Source of the DNA: Rhodocyclaceae bacterium
GTDB lineage: Bacteria; Pseudomonadota; Gammaproteobacteria; Burkholderiales; Rhodocyclaceae
Direction of reading: 5' to 3'
Length of the DNA: 5,887 nt
Assembly: GCA_017444505.1 (NCBI GenBank)
Contig: JAFSWK010000055.1
Span: forward strand, 1-5,887
Position 1 is the stretch's first letter; each line of letters opens with the position of its first letter. Shown here in pieces: positions 1-5,653 of this stretch. The notes below the pieces were generated by a model. The model searched no databases. It saw nothing but the letters and a program-made list of their open reading frames with translations, and had not been told where the DNA came from. The translations under genes were made by a program, and so were the position numbers.

Positions 1-1162
1 TGTCGACGCCGTCGATGCCGCCATGGACGCGATGAGCGGCCTGACCTCGCAGCCGAGCCTCGGCGCGATTGTCGCCGCCCTCGAACACACGCCGCGCGAC
101 ACCGGCCTCACGCACGGGCGCATTGCGCCGTTTTCCCGCTACTGGGAAGGCGTGCGCCGCTACTACGCGCCGTTTGAAGCAGACATCCGCGCCGGTACGT
201 CCGACGTCTACCGCCACGAGATGCCCGGCGGCCAATACACCAATTTGCGCGAGCAAGCGCGCGCCATGGGTCTTGAACACCGCTGGGACGAAGTGGCGCA
301 AGCCTATGCCGACGCCAACCAGCTTTTTGGCGACATCGTCAAGGTCACGCCCTCGTCCAAGGTTGTCGGTGATTTGGCGCTGATGATGGTCGCCAATAAC
401 TGGCGCGCGCAAGACATTGCCGACCCGGAAAAAGAAATCGCCTTCCCCGAATCCGTCGTCGCCATGATGCGCGGCGACCTCGGCTATCCCGCCGACGGCT
501 TCCCCCCTGCCCTGCAAGCGCGCATCCTGAAAGGGCAAACGCCCGTCCAGGGACGCGCGGGCGCGCACCTGCCCGAAGTCAATCTGGAAGACGAGCGCAA
601 AAAGGCCGAAAAGGTCGTCGGTCATCACATCGACGACACCGCGCTGGCAAGCTGGCTGATGTATCCCAAAGTCTATGCCGAGTACGCCGAACATCATCGC
701 AGATACGGCGACGTTTCCGTGCTGCCCACGCCGGTATTCTTCTACGGACTGGGCAGCAAGAACGAAATGACCGTGGAAATCGACCAGGGCAAGACGCTGA
801 TTGTGCGCTTGCTGGGCGAGACCGAAGCGCCGGACGAAGGCGAAGTCCGCCTGTTCTTTGAACTCAACGGCCAATCCCGCCCCATGCGCATCGCCCGCGC
901 CGGTGCGCAGGCCACGAAGCGCAGCCACCCCAAGGCCGAAGAAGGCAACCCCGCGCACATCGCCGCCCCCATGCCCGGCATGGTCGCCACCGTCGCCGTC
1001 CAGACCGGACAAAAAGTGCGCAAAGGCAGCCCGCTGCTGTCCATCGAAGCGATGAAAATGGAAACCGCCATCACCGCCGACCGCGACGCCACCATCACCC
1101 GCATCCACGTCGCCCCCGGCGACCGCATCGAAGCCAAGGATTTATTGCTGGAACTGGCCTGA
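1..1162 (+). CDS. pyc: Pyruvate carboxylase, C-terminal part (5' partial)
   Basis: Biotin-dependent, cytoplasmic enzyme that carboxylates pyruvate to oxaloacetate to refill the TCA cycle. The frame is open from the window edge (first full codon at 2), giving 386 visible residues of a chain that is usually near 1,150; the biotin carboxylase domain and most of the carboxyltransferase barrel lie outside. Seen here: the end of the barrel with SGLTSQPS, the YWEGVRRYYAPFE segment typical of pyruvate carboxylase, and VTPSSKVVGD around visible residue 116, whose Thr corresponds, from memory, to the catalytic Thr882 of the Rhizobium etli enzyme. The biotin carrier domain starts near residue 318 (IAAPMPGMV) and carries EAMKMET; the biotinylated Lys is codon 1055-1057, 34 residues before the C-terminus, as expected. 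The carboxyltransferase and carrier domains on one chain, with this linker, favour pyruvate carboxylase over the shorter oxaloacetate decarboxylase alpha subunit. No damage is seen. Confidence 0.95.
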   Translation, partial: VDAVDAAMDAMSGLTSQPSLGAIVAALEHTPRDTGLTHGRIAPFSRYWEGVRRYYAPFEADIRAGTSDVYRHEMPGGQYTNLREQARAMGLEHRWDEVAQAYADANQLFGDIVKVTPSSKVVGDLALMMVANNWRAQDIADPEKEIAFPESVVAMMRGDLGYPADGFPPALQARILKGQTPVQGRAGAHLPEVNLEDERKKAEKVVGHHIDDTALASWLMYPKVYAEYAEHHRRYGDVSVLPTPVFFYGLGSKNEMTVEIDQGKTLIVRLLGETEAPDEGEVRLFFELNGQSRPMRIARAGAQATKRSHPKAEEGNPAHIAAPMPGMVATVAVQTGQKVRKGSPLLSIEAMKMETAITADRDATITRIHVAPGDRIEAKDLLLELA

Positions 1163-1171
1163 GCAAGCGTA

Positions 1172-1195
1172 GCGTGGGCAACTTGTTGCCTGCGC
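1172..1195. repeat. GC-rich imperfect palindrome / RNA hairpin after pyc
   Basis: The core is a perfect inverted repeat GGCAAC-TT-GTTGCC (1177-1190). It extends outward through two G-T wobbles and three more pairs, giving an 11-pair stem (1172-1182 with 1185-1195). It lies 9 bp after the pyc stop. No T-run follows, so it is not a standard intrinsic terminator. It could protect the mRNA 3' end, assist termination, or be a decayed copy of a dispersed palindromic repeat; the single sequence cannot decide. Confidence 0.55.
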
Positions 1196-1203
1196 GGTAG
1201 TAG

Positions 1204-1232
1204 CTGTCATGTGTTGCACCAAGTGCTATACT
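1204..1232 (+). promoter_or_regulatory. Promoter of the toxin-antitoxin pair
   Basis: The -35-like CTGTCA (1204-1209, 4 of 6 matches to TTGACA), a 17-bp spacer, and the -10-like TATACT (1227-1232, 5 of 6 matches to TATAAT) form a good sigma-70 promoter. The expected transcription start is about 1239-1240, one or two bases before the ATG at 1241, so the toxin message would be nearly leaderless. Confidence 0.6.
1216..1226. promoter_or_regulatory. Candidate antitoxin operator
   Basis: Inverted repeat GCAC-caa-GTGC lies in the spacer of the toxin-antitoxin promoter and abuts its -10 box. Some outer positions also pair, but imperfectly. An XRE-type antitoxin normally represses its own promoter from such a site, so this is the likeliest operator. 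The arms are short, and a chance palindrome cannot be excluded. Confidence 0.4.
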
Positions 1233-1240
1233 CATGCGCC

Positions 1241-1489
1241 ATGAGCAAAGCATTTCGCAGCCGTCCGTTTACCCGCTGGATGCGGCGCGCCGGTGCGCGC
1301 ACCATCGTCGCCACACGAATGGCGCAGCAGTGGTTTTTCTTGTACGGGTTTGAGAAAAATGAACGCGCCAATATCAGCAGTGCGGAACTGAAAGCTCTAC
1401 AGGAATACGCCAAAACTTTGCTGGAACTGGATGCTGCGCAACTGGCTGCGGTTGTATCCACAGGCGAGATAATGGAGGTCAAGCCATGA
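1241..1489 (+). CDS. RelE-like toxin, apparently internally deleted
   Basis: Type II toxin of the RelE family, normally a ribosome-dependent mRNA interferase held inactive by its partner antitoxin. The predicted protein has 82 residues. Residues 1-17 (MSKAFRSRPFTRWMRRA) match the usual N-terminus and residues 19-82 match the usual C-terminal half, including the hallmark FLYGFEKNERANIS at about 32-45. Related proteins known from memory are near 120 residues and carry between these parts a stretch with a DADLGG-like motif, then KKR and a glycine-rich turn. About 40 residues are therefore missing, in frame, at codons 17-21. ATG 1241 is preferred over GTG 1211 because it gives the family N-terminus and because the promoter -10 lies between them. 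No Shine-Dalgarno precedes it, which fits a near-leaderless message. The stop overlaps the antitoxin start by four bases. Toxicity is probably lost, but this is inference. Confidence 0.75.
   Translation: MSKAFRSRPFTRWMRRAGARTIVATRMAQQWFFLYGFEKNERANISSAELKALQEYAKTLLELDAAQLAAVVSTGEIMEVKP
1284..1303. repeat. Two abutting perfect palindromes inside the toxin gene
   Basis: GGCGCGCC (1284-1291, 8 bp) is followed immediately by GGTGCGCGCACC (1292-1303, 12 bp). Both are perfect palindromes. They fall on codons 15-21 of the toxin, exactly where the central part of the family seems to be missing. Confidence 0.7.
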
Positions 1490-1809
1490 CACAGGCAAAA
1501 CACAACAGCCGCATCTTGCGCGAAGTGCATGAAATGGCGCGTGGTCTACACCGCGCAGGCGTCATCGACAAACGGCGCATGGGCGAGTTTGACGCGCTCT
1601 GCGGCGTAGGCGCGCCGCCCCCCATGCCGCCGGAGCGTATCCGCCAGTTGCGCGAACAGGTGCGGCTCAGTCAGGCGGTGTTCGCCGCAGTGCTCAATAT
1701 CAGCGTCTCCACCGTACAGAAATGGGAAACCGGCGCCAAACACCCCAGCGGGGCATCATTGCGTCTGCTGGACCTGATTGGCCGCAAAGGACTGGAAGCG
1801 GTGCTGTAA
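1486..1809 (+). CDS. XRE-family antitoxin / HTH transcriptional regulator (HigA-like)
   Basis: Cytoplasmic DNA-binding antitoxin of 107 residues that would neutralise the RelE-like partner and repress the shared promoter. The N-terminal part (about 1-45, NSRILREVHEMARGLHRAG) is the probable toxin-contacting region. The C-terminal part (about 49-100) is a helix-turn-helix: RIRQLREQVRLSQAVFAAVL, then NISVSTVQKWETGAKHPSG, the standard XRE recognition-helix pattern with W80 and E81. A proline-rich linker (APPPMPP, 43-49) joins the two. The ATG overlaps the toxin stop as ATGA, indicating translational coupling; a GGAG (1472-1475) 10 bases upstream can also serve as ribosome binding site. Length and motifs look complete, so this gene outlives its damaged partner, perhaps as a repressor or because it protects against related toxins. 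It ends 17 bp from the convergent metR stop. Confidence 0.85.
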   Translation: MTQAKHNSRILREVHEMARGLHRAGVIDKRRMGEFDALCGVGAPPPMPPERIRQLREQVRLSQAVFAAVLNISVSTVQKWETGAKHPSGASLRLLDLIGRKGLEAVL

Positions 1810-1826
1810 GACGCGATGCGCGCACC

Positions 1827-2720
1827 TCAGAGCCGCGCACCAAAGCTGTGCGCCTGTTCAATAAAGTCCCGCAGATAGTCAATGTCGCGTTCGTTTTCAC
1901 GAATGCCGAGGAAGATTTGCTTGGCGACGCCGTGTTTGCCCAGGCGTACTGCGGCGATGTTCAGCCGGACGGCGTATTGTTCGACCAGCCAGCGCGGCAA
2001 GGCACTGACGCCGCGCCCGCTGGCGACCATTTGCAGCAGGATGTCGGTGGTCTCAATCACCTTGTGGCGTTTGGGAAATACGCCCACAGGCAGCAGAAAG
2101 AGGTTGAAAATGTCCAGCCGCTCCACGCTCACCGGATAGGTGATGAGCACTTCTTCGGATAGCTGCGCGGGTTCAACGAAATCCTGTCTGGCCAGCGGGT
2201 GCTGACCACTGACCACCAGCACCTGTTCGTAATCAAACACCGGCTCAAACACAAGACCGGGCTTGTGGAGCGGATCGGGCGTGACCAGCAAGTCAATTTC
2301 GTAAGCGAACAAGGCGCCAATGCCGCCGAACTGGAATTTTTGCTTCACGTCGACATCCACATCCGGCCATTTCGCCAGATACGGGGCGACGACCTGTAAC
2401 AGCCACTGATAGCAGGGGTGACATTCCATGCCGATGCGCAGCGTGCCGCGCTCGCCCTGGGCAAACTGGGCGAGGCGTTCCTCGGCCAGATTCAACTGCG
2501 GCAGCACCCGATTGGCCACGCCCAGCAGATAGCGCCCGGCCTGGGTGAGCCGCAAACTGCGACCTTCGCGCAGCCAGATAGCGGTATTCAGTTGTTGTTC
2601 CAGCTTTTTCATGCTGTGGCTCAGTGCCGATTGCGTCAGGCACAGCACGTCGGCAGCGGCAGTCAGCGACCCTTGTCGTTCGACTTCCCGCACGATGGCA
2701 AGGTGGATGCGCTCAATCAT
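1827..2720 (-). CDS. metR: LysR-type regulator of methionine biosynthesis, MetR
   Basis: Homocysteine-responsive LysR-family regulator, 297 residues, the usual family length. The N-terminal winged helix-turn-helix spans about 1-60 (QGSLTAAADVLCLTQSALSH at 16-35, then KKLEQQLN). The C-terminal effector domain (about 91-297) shares with Escherichia coli MetR the motif ECHPCYQWL (99-107), FDYEQVLVV (162-170), the YPV..ERLD segment (195-203) and ILLQMVASGRGVSALPRW (227-244). With the divergent metE, this makes the MetR call firm rather than generic LysR. ATG 2720 gives the conserved N-terminus MIERIHL; upstream the frame stays open to a TAA near 2760 but has no ATG, GTG or TTG. No Shine-Dalgarno is seen before the start. 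The inverted repeat at 2724-2736 sits 4 bp upstream of the start codon, which suggests negative autoregulation. Confidence 0.93.
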   Translation of the reverse strand: MIERIHLAIVREVERQGSLTAAADVLCLTQSALSHSMKKLEQQLNTAIWLREGRSLRLTQAGRYLLGVANRVLPQLNLAEERLAQFAQGERGTLRIGMECHPCYQWLLQVVAPYLAKWPDVDVDVKQKFQFGGIGALFAYEIDLLVTPDPLHKPGLVFEPVFDYEQVLVVSGQHPLARQDFVEPAQLSEEVLITYPVSVERLDIFNLFLLPVGVFPKRHKVIETTDILLQMVASGRGVSALPRWLVEQYAVRLNIAAVRLGKHGVAKQIFLGIRENERDIDYLRDFIEQAHSFGARL

Positions 2721-2723
2721 GTA

Positions 2724-2736
2724 TGAATAATATTCA
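2724..2736. promoter_or_regulatory. MetR binding site 1
   Basis: TGAATAATATTCA is palindromic except for the central base. It fits the LysR T-N11-A rule and the enterobacterial MetR consensus TGAA-N5-TTCA, including the central A/T. It lies only 3 bp before the metR start codon, placed to block metR transcription, and about 64 bp before the predicted metE transcription start. Confidence 0.7.
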
Positions 2737-2744
2737 TTGATTGT

Positions 2745-2767
2745 TGAAGTAATACCATTTTACTTCA
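2745..2767. promoter_or_regulatory. MetR binding site 2 (long inverted repeat)
   Basis: Perfect 8-bp arms TGAAGTAA (2745-2752) and TTACTTCA (2760-2767) are separated by 7 bp. The outer TGAA and TTCA match MetR half-sites but are spaced 15 bp apart instead of 5. The downstream arm overlaps the predicted metE -35, where a LysR activator would touch RNA polymerase. Confidence 0.55.
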
Positions 2768-2787
2768 TGTCTCGTTGTTCATACAGT
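2759..2787 (+). promoter_or_regulatory. metE promoter
   Basis: TTTACT (2759-2764, 4 of 6 matches to the -35 consensus), a 17-bp spacer and TACAGT (2782-2787, 4 of 6 to the -10 consensus). Transcription would start near 2794, giving a leader of about 25 bases. Both boxes are weak, as expected for an activator-dependent promoter. Confidence 0.45.
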
Positions 2788-2818
2788 ACGCCCACCTGTT
2801 TTTGTTGGAGCCATGCTC

Positions 2819-5110
2819 ATGACCGTCATTCACACCTTGGGTTTTCCGCGCATGGGCGCGAACCGCGAACTGAAGTTTGCGCTGGAACGCCACTGGCGCG
2901 GCGAAATTTCCGCCGACGCGCTGGAAGCAGTCGGTAGCGAACTGCGCGCGCGCCACTGGCAAGTGCAGCGCGAGGCCGGGCTGGATTTCGTCACGGTGGG
3001 CGATTTTGCCTGGTACGACCACGTCGCCAATCATATCCAGTTGCTCGGCTGTGAGCCGGTGCGCTTTGGTTTCGACGACACGCAAACGCCGCTGGCGCGC
3101 TATTTCACGCTGGCGCGCGGCGTTGCCCGCGAAGACGGCATCAGTGGTGAAGGCAAACCGGCGCTGGAAATGACCAAGTGGTTTGATACCAACTATCACT
3201 ACCTGGTGCCGGAATTCACCGCGCAAACCAGCTTTTCGCTGGCCGACGAGCGTCTGTTTGCGGAAGTGGCGCAGGCGCAGGCGCTGGGGCATCCGGTCAA
3301 GGCGGTGCTGCTCGGTCCCTTGTCTTTCCTGTGGCTGGGCAAAGAAAAAACCGCCGGGCTTGACCGCCTCAGCCTGCTCGACAAACTGCTGCCGGTCTAC
3401 GGCCAGATTCTCGCCCGCCTGAAAGCGCAGGGTGTGCAGTGGGTGCAGATGGATGAACCGATTCTCGGCCTGGATCTGCCTGCGCAGTGGCGGCAGGCGT
3501 TTGAACCGGCATATGCAACGCTGGCGACCAGCAAGGCCACGCTGCTGCTGGCCACCTATTTTTCGCCCTTGCAGGAAAACCTCGGCATGGCCTGCCGCCT
3601 GCCGGTGCAAGGTTTGCACATCGACGGCATCCGCGCGCCCGGCGAAATCGCCACCGTGGCCGACTGGCTGCCCGCGCACAAGGTGCTCTCGCTGGGCATC
3701 ATTGATGGCCGCAACATCTGGCGCAGCGATCTGGATGCTGCGTTGCAAACGCTGCGCCCGCTGCATGAGGCGCGCGGCGAAAACCTGTGGCTGGCGCCTT
3801 CGTGCTCGCTGCTGCATGTACCCTTCAGTCTGGCCGGGGAGAGCCGTCTGGACGAGGAATTGCGTAGCTGGATGGCCTTTGCGGTGGAAAAACTCAGCGA
3901 GCTGCGCGTGCTCAAACAGGCGCTGGCCGGTGACGTCGCCGCCGACAGTGCGCTGGCCGCCTCGCGCGCCGCCATCCAGTCGCGGCGCGACAGTCAGCGC
4001 GTCAACAACCCCGCCGTGGCGCAGCGGCTGGCCGCTTTGCCTGCCGATGCGGATCGCCGCCGCTCGCCCTTCGCGGCACGTCAGGCAGCGCAGCGCAAGC
4101 GTTTTGCCTTGCCGCTGCTGCCGACGACGACGATTGGCTCCTTTCCGCAAACGCCTGAAATCCGCGCTGCGCGCGCCGCCTTCAGGCGCAATGCGCTTTC
4201 CGCCGCAGACTACGAAGCGGCGATGCAAAAGGAAATCGCCCACGCCGTGGCCAAACAGGAATCGCTGGGCATTGACGTGCTGGTGCATGGCGAAGCCGAG
4301 CGTAACGACATGGTCGAATACTTCGGCGAGCAACTGGCCGGTTTCTGCTTTACCGGCAACGGTTGGGTGCAATCCTATGGTTCGCGCTGCGTCAAGCCGC
4401 CGATTGTCTTCGGTGACGTATCGCGCCCGCAGCCGATGACGGTCGCCTGGAGCCGCTACGCGCAAAGTCTGAGCAAAAAGCCGGTGAAAGGGATGCTCAC
4501 CGGCCCGATCACCATCCTGCAATGGTCGTTTGTACGCGATGACCAGCCGCGCGCAATCACTGCCAAGCAGATCGCCCTGGCCATCCGCGATGAGGTCTGC
4601 GATCTGGAAAAGGCCGGCATTGGCATCATCCAGATTGATGAACCTGCCATCCGCGAAGGGCTGCCGCTGCGCCGCGAAGTCTGGCGCGACTATCTTGCCT
4701 GGGCGACCTTCGCCTTTCGTCTGTCGGCTTGCGGCGTAGCAGACGACACGCAGATTCACACCCACATGTGCTATTCGGAATTCAACGACATCCTGCCCGA
4801 AATCGCCGCCATGGATGCCGACGTCATCACCATCGAGACCAGCCGCTCGGACATGGAACTGCTCCACGCCTTCGGCGCATTCCAGTATCCCAACGAAATC
4901 GGCCCCGGCGTCTATGACATTCACTCGCCGCGCGTCCCTTCCGTGGAAGAAATTGAACGCCTGTTGAAAAAGGCGCTGGAAACCATCCCCGTCGGCAACC
5001 TCTGGGTCAATCCCGACTGCGGCCTGAAAACGCGCGGCTGGCCGGAAACCGAAGCGGCCTTGCGCAACATGGTCGCCGCCGCACAAGCCCTGCGCAAGAC
5101 GGTCGCCTGA
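2819..5110 (+). CDS. metE: Cobalamin-independent methionine synthase, MetE
   Basis: Transfers the methyl group of 5-methyltetrahydropteroyltri-L-glutamate to homocysteine, the last step of methionine synthesis, in the cytoplasm without vitamin B12. The protein has 763 residues (E. coli MetE 753) and aligns throughout. The N-terminal barrel begins HTLGFPRMGANRELK and includes GDFAWYDH and EMTKWFDTNYHY. The catalytic C-terminal barrel begins near TTTIGSFPQT (I439, S441). Zinc ligands are all present: H649 and C651 (THMC), E673 (TIETSRSD), C734 (NPDCGLKTRGW). Substrate residues E492 (HGEAERND) and D607 (QIDEP) are also kept, each eight positions beyond its E. coli counterpart. ATG 2819 is chosen over ATG 2813 because TTGGAG ends at 2810, giving 8 bases of spacing rather than 2, and because MTVIHTLGFPR matches the family start. 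It is transcribed alone, divergent from metR, and followed by a terminator. Confidence 0.97.
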   Translation: MTVIHTLGFPRMGANRELKFALERHWRGEISADALEAVGSELRARHWQVQREAGLDFVTVGDFAWYDHVANHIQLLGCEPVRFGFDDTQTPLARYFTLARGVAREDGISGEGKPALEMTKWFDTNYHYLVPEFTAQTSFSLADERLFAEVAQAQALGHPVKAVLLGPLSFLWLGKEKTAGLDRLSLLDKLLPVYGQILARLKAQGVQWVQMDEPILGLDLPAQWRQAFEPAYATLATSKATLLLATYFSPLQENLGMACRLPVQGLHIDGIRAPGEIATVADWLPAHKVLSLGIIDGRNIWRSDLDAALQTLRPLHEARGENLWLAPSCSLLHVPFSLAGESRLDEELRSWMAFAVEKLSELRVLKQALAGDVAADSALAASRAAIQSRRDSQRVNNPAVAQRLAALPADADRRRSPFAARQAAQRKRFALPLLPTTTIGSFPQTPEIRAARAAFRRNALSAADYEAAMQKEIAHAVAKQESLGIDVLVHGEAERNDMVEYFGEQLAGFCFTGNGWVQSYGSRCVKPPIVFGDVSRPQPMTVAWSRYAQSLSKKPVKGMLTGPITILQWSFVRDDQPRAITAKQIALAIRDEVCDLEKAGIGIIQIDEPAIREGLPLRREVWRDYLAWATFAFRLSACGVADDTQIHTHMCYSEFNDILPEIAAMDADVITIETSRSDMELLHAFGAFQYPNEIGPGVYDIHSPRVPSVEEIERLLKKALETIPVGNLWVNPDCGLKTRGWPETEAALRNMVAAAQALRKTVA

Positions 5111-5137
5111 CAGCTTTCCCCGTCCCCAACCCCTGTT

Positions 5138-5165
5138 CATCCCGGCTACGTCCGGGATGTTTTTT
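5138..5165 (+). terminator. Rho-independent terminator of metE
   Basis: Perfect 8-bp stem CATCCCGG (5138-5145) and CCGGGATG (5152-5159) with a 6-base loop, followed directly by six T residues (5160-5165), 28 bp after the metE stop. It closes the metE unit and separates it from the small membrane protein gene. Confidence 0.92.
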
Positions 5166-5204
5166 GGCAGGCGCGACACCGCACAAGCGCCGCGCGCCTT
5201 CCCG

Positions 5205-5210
5205 TACAAT
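5205..5210 (+). promoter_or_regulatory. Possible -10 box for the small membrane protein gene
   Basis: TACAAT matches five of six -10 positions and lies 29 bp before the GTG at 5240, downstream of the metE terminator, where a new promoter is needed. No good -35 is found at normal spacing. The box is flanked by CCCG and CGGG, a short inverted repeat that may be chance. Confidence 0.4.
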
Positions 5211-5239
5211 CGGGGCAGCAAATTGCAGGAGACACGGGC

Positions 5240-5590
5240 GTGGACAGACGGTTTTTGACGGCAAACGGCGCAGTGACAGGCGGCGGCTGGCTGGCGCGGG
5301 CGCTGGGCTTGGTGGGCGGAGTGGCGGTGATGGCGGCGCTGGCGCTGGTGTCGGTGGTCGCCGCCGGTGTCTTGCTGGTGACGGGCGGCGTGGTTTGGGG
5401 CGTAATCTGGTGGAAAACGCGCTACTTGCGCCGCGCAATGCGCGAAGCGGCCAGCGGCGGCCAGCAGTACGCAAGCACCGATTGGCGTGCGCAGGCGCAT
5501 CGCGGCGCGTCGGAAGATTCCGAACACGTTGTGCTGGAAGGCGATTTCATCCGCGAAGTGGAAGAGCCGGAAAACACGCACGGGCACTAA
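5240..5590 (+). CDS. Small inner-membrane protein of unknown function
   Basis: I do not recognise this 116-residue protein. It starts at GTG 5240, supported by AGGAGA (5227-5232) seven bases upstream; the first ATG in frame (codon 31) would cut the membrane region. Residues 1-20 are short and basic at the ends (R3, R4, R20). Residues 21-58 are a continuous hydrophobic stretch rich in Ala, Val, Gly and Leu, with TGG at 48-50 as a possible turn, so either one long segment or a tight two-helix hairpin. A basic cluster follows (KTRYLRRAMR, 59-68), which favours a cytoplasmic tail. The tail (about 70-116) is hydrophilic, turning acidic (VVLEGDFIREVEEPE) and ending in THGH. There is no cleavable signal peptide and no enzyme motif. 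It lies in its own unit between the metE terminator and the ankyrin-like gene. Coding is supported by the start signal and the amphipathic layout. Confidence 0.7.
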   Translation: MDRRFLTANGAVTGGGWLARALGLVGGVAVMAALALVSVVAAGVLLVTGGVVWGVIWWKTRYLRRAMREAASGGQQYASTDWRAQAHRGASEDSEHVVLEGDFIREVEEPENTHGH

Positions 5591-5653
5591 ACCAAACCTC
5601 TCGCCCGCAAAGCGCGGCGCTACCCCGTTCTGTTCAACCCAGGAAGTTGCAAG

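Noticed and set aside
742..1137. A 131-codon minus-strand frame opposite the biotin carrier domain of pyc
   Set aside because: Shadow of a conserved coding region; no ribosome site or family motif.
1211..1240. GTG 1211 as toxin start, adding ten residues
   Set aside because: The promoter -10 (1227-1232) lies inside this extension, no Shine-Dalgarno precedes it, and family proteins begin near MSKAF.
1810..1826. Bidirectional terminator between the antitoxin and metR stops
   Set aside because: The 17-bp gap has no stem with a T- or A-run on either strand.
1722..2162. A 146-codon plus-strand frame over the antitoxin 3' end and metR
   Set aside because: It overlaps two well-supported genes, and the translation has no recognisable domain.
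2721..2818. Cobalamin or SAM riboswitch before metE
   Set aside because: The gap is only 98 bp and the predicted leader about 25 bases, too short for either aptamer; no B12-box-like sequence was seen.
3432..4439. A 335-codon plus-strand frame inside metE
   Set aside because: An out-of-frame shadow of metE rich in Arg, Cys, Trp and Ser, with no family resemblance.
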